The position numbers and the translations under genes are program-made. A stretch of 64,000 nt of DNA from Streptomyces sp. SID12488 (GTDB taxonomy: Bacteria; Actinomycetota; Actinomycetes; Streptomycetales; Streptomycetaceae): the NCBI RefSeq assembly GCF_010548275.1, contig NZ_JAAGLT010000012.1, positions 124,001 through 188,000 on the forward strand, read 5' to 3'. Positions 8,223-16,524 of this stretch are shown here, in pieces. The stretch's first letter is position 1, and each line of letters opens with the position of its first letter. The notes under the pieces are model-generated. The model ran no database searches. It was not told where the DNA came from and was given only the letters and a program-made list of their open reading frames with translations.

Positions 8223-9410
8223 ATGAGCAGGTCGAGCAGGGTGGAACGCCCGTACGACATCGTGCTGTTCGGAGCCACGGGCTTCGTCGGCACGCTCACC
8301 GCCGAATACCTCGCCGCGCACGCGCCCGAGGATCTGCGCTGGGCGGTCGCCGGCCGCGACGTGGACAAGCTGGAGCGGCTGCGCGAGCGCCTCGCGGGCA
8401 TCGGAAAGGCCACCCAGGCCGGGGTGCTGACGGCGGACGTGTCCGATCCGGCCTCGATGCGCGCTCTCGCCGGGCACGCGCGCGTGCTGGCCACCACGGT
8501 CGGCCCCTATCTGAGGTACGGCGAGGAACTGGTCGCCGCCTGCGCGGAAGCAGGCACCGACTACCTCGACCTCAGCGGTGAGCCCGAGTTCGTCGACCTG
8601 ATGTACGTCCGGCACGACACGCGCGCGCGGGAGACCGGCGCCCGGCTGGTGCACGCCTGCGGTTTCGACTCGATCCCGCACGACCTGGGCGCGTACTTCA
8701 CCGTCGCGCAGCTGCCCGAGGGGGTGCCGCTGACCGTGGACGGGTTCGTGCGCGCCGAGGCGATGTTCTCGGGCGGCACCTTCGCCTCGGCGCTCAACCA
8801 GTTCTCCCGGGGACCGCAGATGCTGGCCGCCGCACGTGACCGCCGACGGCACGAGCCGCGGCTGCTCGGCCGCCGGGCGACCGCGCCCTCGGGCGCACCC
8901 CGGTACGCCGGGGAGGTCGGTGCCTGGGCGCTGCCGCTGCCCACCATCGACCCGCAGGTCGTGGCGCGCTCGGCACGCGCGCTGGAACGGTACGGCCCCG
9001 ATTTCCGTTACCGCCACTACGCGGCGGTACGGGGGCTGCCCTTCGCGGTGGGCGGGGTCGCCGCGGCCGGTGCGGTGTTCGCGGCGTCCCAGCTGCCGCC
9101 CGCGCGGCGCTGGCTGTCCGGGCGACTGCAGCCGGGGGACGGGCCGAGCGCGGAGCGGCGCGCGAAGAGCTGGTTCTCGGTGCGGTTCGTGGGTGAGGGC
9201 GGCGGACAGCGGGTGTTCACGGAGGTCGCGGGCGGCGACCCCGGCTACGACGAGACGGCGAAGATGTTCGCCGAGTCGGCACTCTCCCTGGCCTTCGACG
9301 ACCTGCCTGCGACGGCAGGTCAGGTCACCACCGCCGTGGCGATGGGCGACGCGCTGATCGAACGCCTGAGCAAGGCGGACATCACCTTCCGGGTCGCGGC
9401 CAGCAGGTGA
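8223..9410 (+). CDS. Saccharopine dehydrogenase-like NAD(P)-binding reductase (trans-acting enoyl reductase family)
   Basis: 395 residues. The N-terminal Rossmann motif is YDIVLFGATGFVGTLTAEYL, followed by AVAGRDVDKLERL and the family segment TDYLDLSGEPEFVD, then HACGFDSIPHDLGA. This set marks the saccharopine dehydrogenase NADP-binding family that includes mycobacterial trans-acting enoyl reductase. A short hydrophobic segment near residues 278-295 (FAVGGVAAAGAVFAASQLPPA) suggests membrane contact. Divergent from the CoA-transferase operon across two palindromes, so joint control is plausible. The substrate is unknown; reduction of an acyl chain double bond is the family-based guess. Confidence 0.85.
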   Translation: MSRSSRVERPYDIVLFGATGFVGTLTAEYLAAHAPEDLRWAVAGRDVDKLERLRERLAGIGKATQAGVLTADVSDPASMRALAGHARVLATTVGPYLRYGEELVAACAEAGTDYLDLSGEPEFVDLMYVRHDTRARETGARLVHACGFDSIPHDLGAYFTVAQLPEGVPLTVDGFVRAEAMFSGGTFASALNQFSRGPQMLAAARDRRRHEPRLLGRRATAPSGAPRYAGEVGAWALPLPTIDPQVVARSARALERYGPDFRYRHYAAVRGLPFAVGGVAAAGAVFAASQLPPARRWLSGRLQPGDGPSAERRAKSWFSVRFVGEGGGQRVFTEVAGGDPGYDETAKMFAESALSLAFDDLPATAGQVTTAVAMGDALIERLSKADITFRVAASR

Positions 9411-9451
9411 CCGGCCCGGCCGTCAGAGCTCAGGATGGGGCTTCCGAGGGC

Positions 9452-9598
9452 CTACTGGGCCCAGCCGGTGACCGTGTAGATCATGCCGACGATCCAGGCG
9501 AGTCCCGCCAGTACGGCGACGATCAGTGCGGCCGTGACGGCCCGCTCGACGGGCTGGGCGGGGCTGGCGACGGGCTTCGGGGCTCGGTGCGTGGTCAT
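9452..9598 (-). CDS. Small single-pass membrane protein
   Basis: 48 residues, start ATG at 9598. Pro-rich N-terminus (APKPVASPAQPVE) followed by one hydrophobic helix, about residues 21-43 (VTAALIVAVLAGLAWIVGMI). Short SCO-type membrane proteins of this form are common in Streptomyces and have no known role. It lies tail-to-tail with the reductase, 41 bases apart. Confidence 0.6.
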   Translation of the reverse strand: MTTHRAPKPVASPAQPVERAVTAALIVAVLAGLAWIVGMIYTVTGWAQ

Positions 9599-9714
9599 GG
9601 GCACAGCCTGCCGACAGCCCGGGCCCGCCGACATCCGTATAAGTACTCAGAACACATACTCAGATGATCACTCGATCACCTGACTGCCTGAACGCCTCGG
9701 ACAGTCAGCCGCCG

Positions 9715-10416
9715 TCAGGCGGTCGCTTCCTTCAGCGCCCGTCTGCACAGGGCGTCCGCCCGGCGGGTCGTCTCTGGGAGGCGGTACGCCGGGGTGAGCG
9801 CGAGAGTGTGGGCGCAGGCCGCGTCGAGGGACGTGCGGTGGCCGACCGAGACGAACACCGGCTTGACCGCGTCCCGGGTACGCAGGGCGCGGCCGACCTC
9901 CTCGGCGCCCGCCAGGAGCGGTGACGCCGATCCACGCCGGGCTCCCGGCTCGTCGTAGGCGAAGGTGAACGGGTTCTTCGCGACGCCGATCGTGGGGAGG
10001 CCGGTGAGGACGCCGAGGTGGCTGGCGAGGCCGAAGCGGCGCGGGTGGGCCAGTCCGTAGCCGTCGCAGACGACGAGGCCGGGCGGGACGGGCAGCGCGT
10101 CCAGGACGGCCAGGACGGCGGGGATCTCGCGGAACGCGAGCAGGCCGGGCACGTACGGGAAGGGGACCCGCCCGGCGGCCGTGGCCTCAGCGACGACGGA
10201 GAGGCTCGCCGCGTCCAGGACTACCGCGGCGGCCACGACGAGGTCCCGCTCGTCGTCGTACGCGACATCGACGCCCGTGACATGTCCGGTCCCGGGCGGC
10301 GGGCCGGGCTCGTCCAGCACCACCCGCATCCGCAGCTCGTCCTGGACCGCGCGGGCCCGTTCCTCGGTCGTGGGCCAGCCCGCCGGGAGGGATACGGTCG
10401 TTGTCTTCATCTCCAT
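9715..10416 (-). CDS. nfi: Endonuclease V (deoxyinosine-specific repair nuclease)
   Basis: 233 residues, the normal length for bacterial EndoV. The conserved motifs are all present: GVDVAY with catalytic Asp50, PYVPGLLAFRE with Glu97, and CDGYGLAHPRRFGLASHLGV with Asp118. It cuts DNA one base 3' of deoxyinosine formed by adenine deamination. The usual histidine or glutamine in the DGxG loop is a tyrosine here (DGYG). The start could be the ATG at 10416 or the one six bases downstream, which has GGAG close before it. Monocistronic, adjacent to but not overlapping the 10448 gene. Confidence 0.93.
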   Translation of the reverse strand: MEMKTTTVSLPAGWPTTEERARAVQDELRMRVVLDEPGPPPGTGHVTGVDVAYDDERDLVVAAAVVLDAASLSVVAEATAAGRVPFPYVPGLLAFREIPAVLAVLDALPVPPGLVVCDGYGLAHPRRFGLASHLGVLTGLPTIGVAKNPFTFAYDEPGARRGSASPLLAGAEEVGRALRTRDAVKPVFVSVGHRTSLDAACAHTLALTPAYRLPETTRRADALCRRALKEATA

Positions 10417-10447
10417 GGTGACGACGAGCGTACGAGCCGGCCCTGGG

Positions 10448-10774
10448 TCACTTGTCGCCGAGGGCCTTCTTCAGCTGCGCCTTGTTCATGCCCGAGCGGC
10501 CGTTCACATTCCGCTTCTTGGCCTCCTCGTACAGCTGGTCGTACGTGGGCCCCTGGGCGCCCTTGTGCGAGCGCTGTCCGCCGCGCTTGGCGGACGACAT
10601 GTCCTGGGTGGACGTACGGCTGGCTGTCTTGGACTCGCCGGACCGGGCGCGTTCCTTGTTGACGGTCCGCGCGGCGATCTCCTCGGCGCGCTTCTCGCTC
10701 TCGCCCCGGTCCAGCACACTGTCCTTGATGTGCTCGTACTGGCGTTCCCGCTTGGGACTCGCACCACGTGGCAT
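10448..10774 (-). CDS. Conserved small basic protein with C-terminal Rho-N/SAP-like motif
   Basis: 108 residues, highly charged. The N-terminal half is Lys/Arg/Glu rich (PKRERQYEHIKDSVLDRG) and predicted helical. The C-terminal 35 residues (TYDQLYEEAKKRNVNGRSGM, then NKAQLKKAL) resemble the helix-extended-helix of SAP/Rho-N modules that bind nucleic acid. Similar proteins are often labelled 'plasmid stabilization protein' in Streptomyces, a weak transfer annotation. A DNA- or RNA-binding role is inferred from composition only. Confidence 0.7.
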   Translation of the reverse strand: MPRGASPKRERQYEHIKDSVLDRGESEKRAEEIAARTVNKERARSGESKTASRTSTQDMSSAKRGGQRSHKGAQGPTYDQLYEEAKKRNVNGRSGMNKAQLKKALGDK

Positions 10775-10838
10775 GACCGTTCACTCCCTCGGCTCGCACT
10801 GCCCTCTCGTGCCGTCTCGGTGAACGGGTACCCGTGCC

Positions 10839-11978
10839 TCAGGATTCGAGCCGTGCCACCCGGCCCTTCTCCCCGGAGGCCCAGCAGCCCAGGTCGGGGG
10901 TGCAGTCCACGGTGTCGTACGAGCCCGTGTCGACGGTCTTCCAGGTACGCCCGGCGTCCGTGGTGAGGTCGGTGCCGGTCGGGCCGACCGCGAGTGCGGC
11001 CGTGCGGCTGTACGGGAGCCAGGCGACGCCCGAGCGGTAGGCGGGCGGCGGCGTGGTCGCCGTCGTCCAGGTGCGACCGCCGTTCGCGGTGACCGCCCCC
11101 GCGCGCGGGGAGGCCTGGTCGGCGCGGTAGTCGCCGCCGACGGCCAGTCCGTGCGCGCGGTCGCGGAAGGCGAGCGCGAAGACACCGCGGGCCGGGTCGC
11201 CCGCCGGTATCGGTGTGTCGGTGGCCGTCCAGGTCAGGCCTCGGTCGACCGAGTGCAGCACACGCGCGCGTGCACCCCCGCCCGTGGCCAGCCACACGTC
11301 ACGCGGCCCCGAACTCACCAGGCACTGTCCGCTCGCCGCGAAGCCCGCCTCACCCTCCAGCGCGGCCGGCATGCCGGCACTGGGCAGCACCGTCCAGGAG
11401 CGTCCGCCGTCGCTGGTGGAGAGGATGCGGAACTTTCCGTCCACCGGGTCGCTCATCGCGAGGCCGTGGCGGCTGTCGAAGAAGGTGAGGCAGTCGTAGA
11501 AGGCCCGGGCGTCGGTGTTGCGGAAGGACTCGCTCCAGGTCTCGCCACCGTCGTCGGTCCGGTAGACACGGGAGGCTTCTCCCTCACCGATGGCCAGGAC
11601 CACGGCGCGCCGCGCGTCGAACGCCTCGATGTCCCGGAACTGGAGCTCGGCCGCACCCGACGGAGAGACGTTTCGCCAGCTCGTTCCGCCGTCGGTGGTG
11701 CGCAGGACGGTCCCCTGGGTGCCGGCGACCCAGGCGGTGCCCCGGCTGACGGCGGACAGTCCGCGGAAGCGGACGTCGGTGGTGCCGCTGTCCTTCAACG
11801 CCCAGTGCGGCGCCCGGTGCCCGGCTCCGGACGCGGCGCCCGTCCCCTCGGACGCCTGCGCGGGTACGGCCAGTCCGGCGGCCACGGCGGCGAGCGCAGC
11901 CGCATACGTGCCTGCCATCACCATTCGCCTCGTCCGACTCGTACGCCTGTTCTGTCGCTGCATTCCCATGATCCTCAT
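10839..11978 (-). CDS. Secreted YCF48/BNR-repeat beta-propeller protein
   Basis: 379 residues. Twin basic N-terminus (RRTSRTRRM) followed by a hydrophobic stretch and AQASEG, a signal peptide. The rest is repeated units of the type TTDGGTSW, STSDGGRSW, TANGGRTW and TTDAGRTW, the Asp-box/YCF48 propeller signature, about 6-7 blades. Homologues are called photosystem II stability factor-like or sialidase-like; neither function can be claimed here. Start is uncertain: ATGs at 11978, 11969 and 11963 are all in frame near the terminus. Likely extracellular binding or scaffolding. Confidence 0.8.
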   Translation of the reverse strand: MRIMGMQRQNRRTSRTRRMVMAGTYAAALAAVAAGLAVPAQASEGTGAASGAGHRAPHWALKDSGTTDVRFRGLSAVSRGTAWVAGTQGTVLRTTDGGTSWRNVSPSGAAELQFRDIEAFDARRAVVLAIGEGEASRVYRTDDGGETWSESFRNTDARAFYDCLTFFDSRHGLAMSDPVDGKFRILSTSDGGRSWTVLPSAGMPAALEGEAGFAASGQCLVSSGPRDVWLATGGGARARVLHSVDRGLTWTATDTPIPAGDPARGVFALAFRDRAHGLAVGGDYRADQASPRAGAVTANGGRTWTTATTPPPAYRSGVAWLPYSRTAALAVGPTGTDLTTDAGRTWKTVDTGSYDTVDCTPDLGCWASGEKGRVARLES

Positions 11979-12122
11979 GGCGGGCGAACGTAGCAGTGAA
12001 TGAACTCGGTGACAGAGGTCACTAGAAAATCAGGTGCACTGATTGGCTCGTTCCAGCGTCTCTCTCAGTGTGCGGACCGTTCCATCCCGGAGTCCGGCCA
12101 ACCGTCACAAGGGAGCAAGGCG

Positions 12123-12539
12123 TTGTTCACCGTCATCGAGCAGCTCGTAGATGCCCGTCTCGTCGCCGCCGCACCGCGGATGACGAGCATTCCCGCAACG
12201 CTCACCTACGACCGGAGCGACCCGTTCGCGGTCCGGATGACCTTCCCCGCGCCGGCCACGCTGGAGGGCGTGGAGGTCTGCTGGACCTTCGCCCGCGAGC
12301 TCCTCTCCGACGGCATGCGGGAGCCGCAGGGCCACGGCGACGTACGCGTGCGGCCGTACGGCTACGACCGTACGGTGCTGGAGTTCCACGCCCCCGAAGG
12401 AACCGCGGTCGTGCATGTCCGCTCCGGCGAGCTGCGGCACTTCCTGGCGGCCACCGTCGAGCTGGTGCCCGTCGGCCTGGAGCATCTCCAGACCGACCTG
12501 GACCGCGACCTCGCGGAGCTGATGCGCGACGCCCTGTGA
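12123..12539 (+). CDS. ssgD: SsgA-like sporulation/cell-division protein, SsgD-like
   Basis: 138 residues from a TTG start, chosen because AAGGGAGCAAGG lies just upstream and the family N-terminus begins at FTVIEQ; an in-frame ATG at 12000 would add unrelated residues. The SALP core is clear: PATLTYDRSDPFAVRMTF, then VCWTFARELLSDGM, GDVRVRPYG and DLDRDLAELMRDA. SALPs exist only in morphologically complex actinomycetes and steer septum and wall assembly during sporulation. The sequence looks closest to my memory of SsgD, which is thought to act in lateral wall integrity; this paralogue assignment is from recall. Confidence 0.8.
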   Translation: MFTVIEQLVDARLVAAAPRMTSIPATLTYDRSDPFAVRMTFPAPATLEGVEVCWTFARELLSDGMREPQGHGDVRVRPYGYDRTVLEFHAPEGTAVVHVRSGELRHFLAATVELVPVGLEHLQTDLDRDLAELMRDAL

Positions 12540-12563
12540 CAGCCCCTGCCCCCGTTTAATGCT

Positions 12564-12593
12564 TTGACAGCCTGAAACGCCTCTTCCTACGCT
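12564..12593 (+). promoter_or_regulatory. Strong HrdB-type promoter for the ABC-F leader
   Basis: TTGACA at 12564-12569, an 18-base spacer, then TACGCT at 12588-12593. A start near 12600 would give a leader of roughly 225 bases before the ABC-F ATG. Confidence 0.65.
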
Positions 12594-12619
12594 TGCCGCG
12601 GTCCTGTTGCCGTCGAATT

Positions 12620-12745
12620 GGAGAAGGACGTTGCTCTACTGAGGTCCTGAGACACCGCGCTGCACACCCTCCAGTGGTGTGTGTGCGTAGCGTGCGACCT
12701 CGGTGTTCGAGCCGTCCGTGCCTCCCTCCGGAGCAGGGCTTTTCT
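12620..12745 (+). promoter_or_regulatory. Attenuator-like leader with a three-codon upstream ORF
   Basis: GGAGAAGGA (12620-12628) is followed by TTG CTC TAC TGA (12631-12642), a Met-Leu-Tyr minimal ORF. Downstream, GAGGTC (12641-12646) can pair with GACCTC (12696-12701), enclosing a second hairpin CACACC/GGTGTG (12663-12668/12676-12681). A short stem CCCT/AGGG (12724-12738) is followed by CTTTTC, a weak terminator candidate. This is the architecture of ribosome-mediated attenuation in front of resistance genes; the mechanism is inferred. Confidence 0.5.
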
Positions 12746-12826
12746 CGTGCCATCAGGACTCACCCGCCGCCCGTCGGTGTCTCGACACGCGTTTGCCCCG
12801 ACCGACTCAAGCAACCGCGAGGCCAC

Positions 12827-14443
12827 ATGTCAGCCACCACTTCCGTCGCCGTCACCTCCCTGTCCTTCGCCTGGCCCGACGGCACCGCCGTCTTCGACGG
12901 TCTCGACGTCGCCGTCGGCCCCGGCCGCACCGGGCTCGTCGGCGTCAACGGGGCAGGGAAATCAACCCTGTTGAAGCTCATCGCCGGGCAACTGCGGCCC
13001 GCCGACGGCACCGTCCGTGTCGCGGGCGACGTCGGCTACCTCCCGCAGACCGTCATCCTCGACACCGCGCTGCGCGTCGAGGAGGTGCTCGGCATCTCCG
13101 CCCAACGGGCCGCGCTGCACGCCATCGAGGCGGGTGACGTGGCCGAGGGGCACTTCGAGACGATCGGCGACGACTGGGACGTCGAGGAACGCGCCCTGGT
13201 CACGCTCGGCGAACTCGGCCTCGGCCACATCGACTTGGACCGCACGGTCGGCGAGGTCTCGGGCGGCGAGGCAGTCCTACTGCGGCTGGCCGCGCTACTG
13301 CTGGACCGCCCGGACGTCCTCCTGCTGGACGAGCCGACCAACAACCTGGACCTGTACGCACGCCGACGGCTCTACACGGCCGTCTCCTCCTGGCCCGGGG
13401 TGATGATCGTCGTCAGCCACGACCGCGAACTCCTGGACCTGGTCGACCAGATCGCCGACCTGCGTTCCGGGGAGGTCACCTGGTACGGCGGCAACTTCTC
13501 CGCGTACGAGGATGCGCTCGCCACCGAACAGGAGGCGGCCGAGCGCATGGTGCGCGTGGCCGAGGCCGACCTGAAGAAGCAGAAGCGTGAACTGGCCGAC
13601 GCGCAGATCAAGTTGGCCCGCCGCAAGAAGTACGGACAGAAGATGTTCGAGCAGAAGCGCGAGCCGAAGATCGTCATGGGGGCGCGCAAACGGTCCGCCC
13701 AGGAGTCGGCGGGCAAGCACCGCATCATGCACGAGGAGCGGCTCGCCGGAGCCAGGGAGCGGCTCGACGAGGCGGTGGACGCCGTACGGGACGACGACGA
13801 GATCCGCGTCGACCTGCCGTACACGGCCGTACCGCCCGGGCGTACCGTACTCACGCTCCTGGACCTGGAGTTGGCGTACGGAGCGAGCGCGGGCTCCTTC
13901 GATCTGCGCGGACCCGAGCGGGTAGCGCTGATCGGGCGCAACGGGTCGGGCAAGACGACCCTGCTGCGGACGATCGCCGGGGAACTGGCCCCGGTCTCCG
14001 GGGAGACGAAGACGCACGTACCGCTGCGTTTCCTGCCCCAGCGGCTCGATGTTCTCGACGACGAACTGACCGTTGCGGAGAACGTGGCCCGGTTCGCGCC
14101 TGGCGCCACGAACAACCGGGTCCGCGCCCGGCTGGCCCGCTTCCTGTTCCGGGGCGCTCGCGCCGACCAGCCGGCGGCGACCCTGTCGGGCGGCGAACGG
14201 TTCCGCGCCGCCCTGGCCGCCCTGATGCTGGCGGAGCCCGCGCCCCAGCTCCTGATGCTGGACGAGCCGACCAACAACCTGGACATGGCGAGCGCGCGAC
14301 AGCTCACGACGGCCCTGGATTCGTACGAGGGAGCGCTGATCGTCGCCAGCCACGACGTGCCGTTCCTGGAGTCGATCGGGATCACCCGGTGGCTGCTGCT
14401 GGACGGGGAGCTGACGGAGATCGATCCGGAGGAGGTGGGGTGA
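12827..14443 (+). CDS. ABC-F ATPase, antibiotic-resistance (ribosome protection) type
   Basis: 538 residues, two ABC domains and no membrane segment, as in ABC-F proteins. First Walker A GVNGAGKST (39-47), first signature VSGGEA, Walker B LLLDEPTNNLDL. The charged interdomain linker includes KKQKRELADAQIKLARRKK. Second Walker A GRNGSGKTT, signature LSGGERFR, Walker B LMLDEPTNNLDM. Resistance-type members displace drugs such as pleuromutilins, lincosamides or streptogramins from the ribosome. The long leader with a minimal upstream ORF supports drug-induced expression. I recall an S. coelicolor homologue near SCO6720, unverified. A housekeeping translation factor (EttA-like) is less likely because of the linker and leader. 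Confidence 0.88.
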   Translation: MSATTSVAVTSLSFAWPDGTAVFDGLDVAVGPGRTGLVGVNGAGKSTLLKLIAGQLRPADGTVRVAGDVGYLPQTVILDTALRVEEVLGISAQRAALHAIEAGDVAEGHFETIGDDWDVEERALVTLGELGLGHIDLDRTVGEVSGGEAVLLRLAALLLDRPDVLLLDEPTNNLDLYARRRLYTAVSSWPGVMIVVSHDRELLDLVDQIADLRSGEVTWYGGNFSAYEDALATEQEAAERMVRVAEADLKKQKRELADAQIKLARRKKYGQKMFEQKREPKIVMGARKRSAQESAGKHRIMHEERLAGARERLDEAVDAVRDDDEIRVDLPYTAVPPGRTVLTLLDLELAYGASAGSFDLRGPERVALIGRNGSGKTTLLRTIAGELAPVSGETKTHVPLRFLPQRLDVLDDELTVAENVARFAPGATNNRVRARLARFLFRGARADQPAATLSGGERFRAALAALMLAEPAPQLLMLDEPTNNLDMASARQLTTALDSYEGALIVASHDVPFLESIGITRWLLLDGELTEIDPEEVG

Positions 14444-14549
14444 TCGGCAGAGGGCTCCCGGCCCCCGTCCGACCTCCGGGGCTTTTGTCCGCACAGTCCC
14501 ACCCTGCATGATGTGCGCGGACACCCCCTTCCGATACGGAGTTCCCCTC

Positions 14550-15326
14550 GTGCCCAGCAAGAAGGCCCTGATACGCCGCCCGAGCCCGCGCCTGGCCGAG
14601 GGCCTCGTCACGCACATCGAGCGCGAGAAGATCGACGCCGACCTCGCCGGCCGGCAGTGGGAGGCGTACGCGGAGGCGCTGCGCACGCACGGCTGGGAGA
14701 CGGTCGAGGTGGATCCGGCGGACGACTGCCCGGACTCGGTGTTCGTCGAGGACGCGGTGGTCGTCTACCGGAACGTCGCGCTGATCGCACGGCCCGGCGC
14801 CGAGTCCCGGCGCGACGAGACCGGCGGTGTCGAGGAGGCTGTGGCCCGCCTCGGCTGCTCGGTGAACTGGGTCTGGGAGCCGGGCACGCTGGAGGGCGGT
14901 GACGTCCTCAAGGTCGGCGACACCATCTACGTCGGGCGGGGCGGGCGGACCAACGCCGCCGGGGTGCAGCAGCTCAGGGCCGTGTTCGAACCGCTCGGCG
15001 CCCGGGTCGTCGCCGTGCCGGTGAGCAAGGTGCTGCATCTGAAGTCGGCGGTCACCGCGCTGCCCGACGGGACCGTCATCGGGTACGCACCCCTGGTGGA
15101 CACCCCGTCCCTCTTCCCGCGCTTCCTGCCGGTACCGGAGGAGTCCGGGTCGCACGTCGTGGTGCTGGACGGCGGAAAACTGCTCATCGCGTCGAGCGCG
15201 CCGAAGACGGCCGAACTGCTCGCCGATCTCGGGCACGAGCCGGTGGTCGTCGACATCAGCGAGTTCGAGAAGCTCGAAGGCTGTGTGACATGCCTCTCGG
15301 TCCGTCTGCGGGAGCTGTACATCTAG
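14550..15326 (+). CDS. Dimethylargininase (DDAH), amidinotransferase superfamily
   Basis: 258 residues from a GTG preceded by GGAG (ACGGAGTTCCCCTC); the upstream in-frame ATG at 14508 lacks a site and adds non-conserved residues. Family motifs: PDSVFVED (Glu/Asp near 60-68), GTLEGGDVL, GRGGRTN, catalytic His163 in KVLHLKSAV, and catalytic Cys248 in EGCVTCLSV close to the C-terminus. It hydrolyses N-omega-methylated arginines to citrulline and methylamine. It follows the ABC-F gene by 106 bases on the same strand but probably has its own promoter. Confidence 0.9.
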   Translation: MPSKKALIRRPSPRLAEGLVTHIEREKIDADLAGRQWEAYAEALRTHGWETVEVDPADDCPDSVFVEDAVVVYRNVALIARPGAESRRDETGGVEEAVARLGCSVNWVWEPGTLEGGDVLKVGDTIYVGRGGRTNAAGVQQLRAVFEPLGARVVAVPVSKVLHLKSAVTALPDGTVIGYAPLVDTPSLFPRFLPVPEESGSHVVVLDGGKLLIASSAPKTAELLADLGHEPVVVDISEFEKLEGCVTCLSVRLRELYI

Positions 15327-15432
15327 CCGGGCGATCGGGGTACTCGTTCGGCGCCGGACCTGCGAGTCTGGAGCCTTACCGGGTTTTCTGGGGACAAACC
15401 CGCTGATCAGCGATCTTTACCACGCCCTTAAC

Positions 15433-15479
15433 TTACGGTGGCGTAACCTACGGGAACGTAGCCTACGATGCCGTAGGTT
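15433..15479 (+). promoter_or_regulatory. Nested palindromic operator over the desaturase promoter
   Basis: AACCTACGG (15445-15453) and CCGTAGGTT (15471-15479) are a perfect 9-base inverted repeat. Nested inside and sharing the same centre (15462) is CGTAG-c-CTACG (15457-15467). Just upstream is another inverted pair, TTACG/CGTAA (15433-15446). The -10-like TACGAT (15464-15469) lies inside the palindrome, so a bound repressor would block transcription. Confidence 0.65.
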
Positions 15480-15528
15480 GGCTGAAGGCAGTCCGCTCAC
15501 CCGCTCGCAACGTCATTCTGGAGCATTC

Positions 15529-16506
15529 ATGACGATCACTTCCCCGCACCTCGGCAGCCCGTCCAGCGAATGGACCGACGCTCGGCTGCTGTACGCCCTG
15601 GAAGAAGTGGTCGAGACCGAACTCAACCGTCACCTGAAGGTCGCCAAGGACTGGATGCCGCACGAGTACGTGCCGTGGAGCGACGCCCGCAACTTCCCCG
15701 GCATCTTCGAGGACGGCGAGGCCTGGGGCAAGGAGCAGTCCAAGGTCACCGAGCTCGGCCGGATCGCCCTGGTCGTCAACCTCCTCACCGAGGACAACCT
15801 CCCCAGCTACCACCACGAGATCGCCAGCCTGTTCGGCCGCGACGGCGCCTGGGGCACCTGGGTGCACCGCTGGACCGCGGAGGAGGGCCGGCACGGCATC
15901 GTGATGCGCGACTACCTGCTCGCCTCCCGCGCGGTCGACCCGGACAAGCTCGAAGAGTTCCGTATGCAGCACATGGCCGAGGGCTTCGAGTCGGACAACA
16001 GGCACTCGATGCTGCACTCGGTGGCGTACGTCGCCTTCCAGGAGCTGGCCACCCGTGTCTCGCACCGCAACACCGGCCACCAGTCCGGCGACCCGGTCTG
16101 CGACCGCATGCTGGCCCGGATCGCGACCGACGAGAACCTGCACATGGTCTTCTACCGGAACCTGCTGAAGGCCGCGTTCGAACTCGCGCCCGACCTGACC
16201 ATGCAGGCGGTACGGGACGTGATCGTCAACTTCCGGATGCCCGGTCACGGCATGCCCGGCTTCGAGCGGGCCGCCGCGCAGATGGCGATCGGCGAGGTCT
16301 ACAACATGCGCATCCACCACGACGACGTGCTCCAGCCCGTCCTGCGCCACCTGAAGGTCATGGACATGGGCGACCTGGGCCCCGAGGGTCTGCAGGCCCA
16401 GGAGGAACTGGGCATGTTCATGGGTGGCCTGGACTCGGAAGCCTCCAAGTTCGACGTGAAGCTCGCGGCCCGCAAGGCCCGCATGGCGGCCCGCGCCGCC
16501 GGCTGA
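15529..16506 (+). CDS. Acyl-[ACP] desaturase (stearoyl-ACP desaturase family, DesA-like)
   Basis: 325 residues, soluble ferritin-like di-iron fold. Iron ligand motifs: EEVVETEL near residues 24-31, EEGRHG (E..H) about 121-126, and DENLHM (E..H) about 204-209. The segments NFPGIFEDGEAWG, TEDNLPSYHHEI and NFRMPGHGMPGF are typical of actinobacterial acyl-ACP desaturases. It inserts a double bond into acyl-ACP using oxygen and reduced ferredoxin, adjusting membrane fluidity. GGAG sits six bases before the ATG. It appears monocistronic, under a strong palindromic operator, as expected for lipid- or temperature-responsive control. Confidence 0.92.
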   Translation: MTITSPHLGSPSSEWTDARLLYALEEVVETELNRHLKVAKDWMPHEYVPWSDARNFPGIFEDGEAWGKEQSKVTELGRIALVVNLLTEDNLPSYHHEIASLFGRDGAWGTWVHRWTAEEGRHGIVMRDYLLASRAVDPDKLEEFRMQHMAEGFESDNRHSMLHSVAYVAFQELATRVSHRNTGHQSGDPVCDRMLARIATDENLHMVFYRNLLKAAFELAPDLTMQAVRDVIVNFRMPGHGMPGFERAAAQMAIGEVYNMRIHHDDVLQPVLRHLKVMDMGDLGPEGLQAQEELGMFMGGLDSEASKFDVKLAARKARMAARAAG

Positions 16507-16524
16507 CCCACCCCGGAACACCTG

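Noticed and set aside
9644..9664. TACTCAGA direct repeat near the small membrane protein
   Set aside because: Only two 8-base copies 13 bases apart; no supporting promoter context.
12593..12826. Upstream extension of the ABC-F gene
   Set aside because: The residues have no ABC-F similarity and cover the promoter-leader with its own ribosome site; the real start is 12827.
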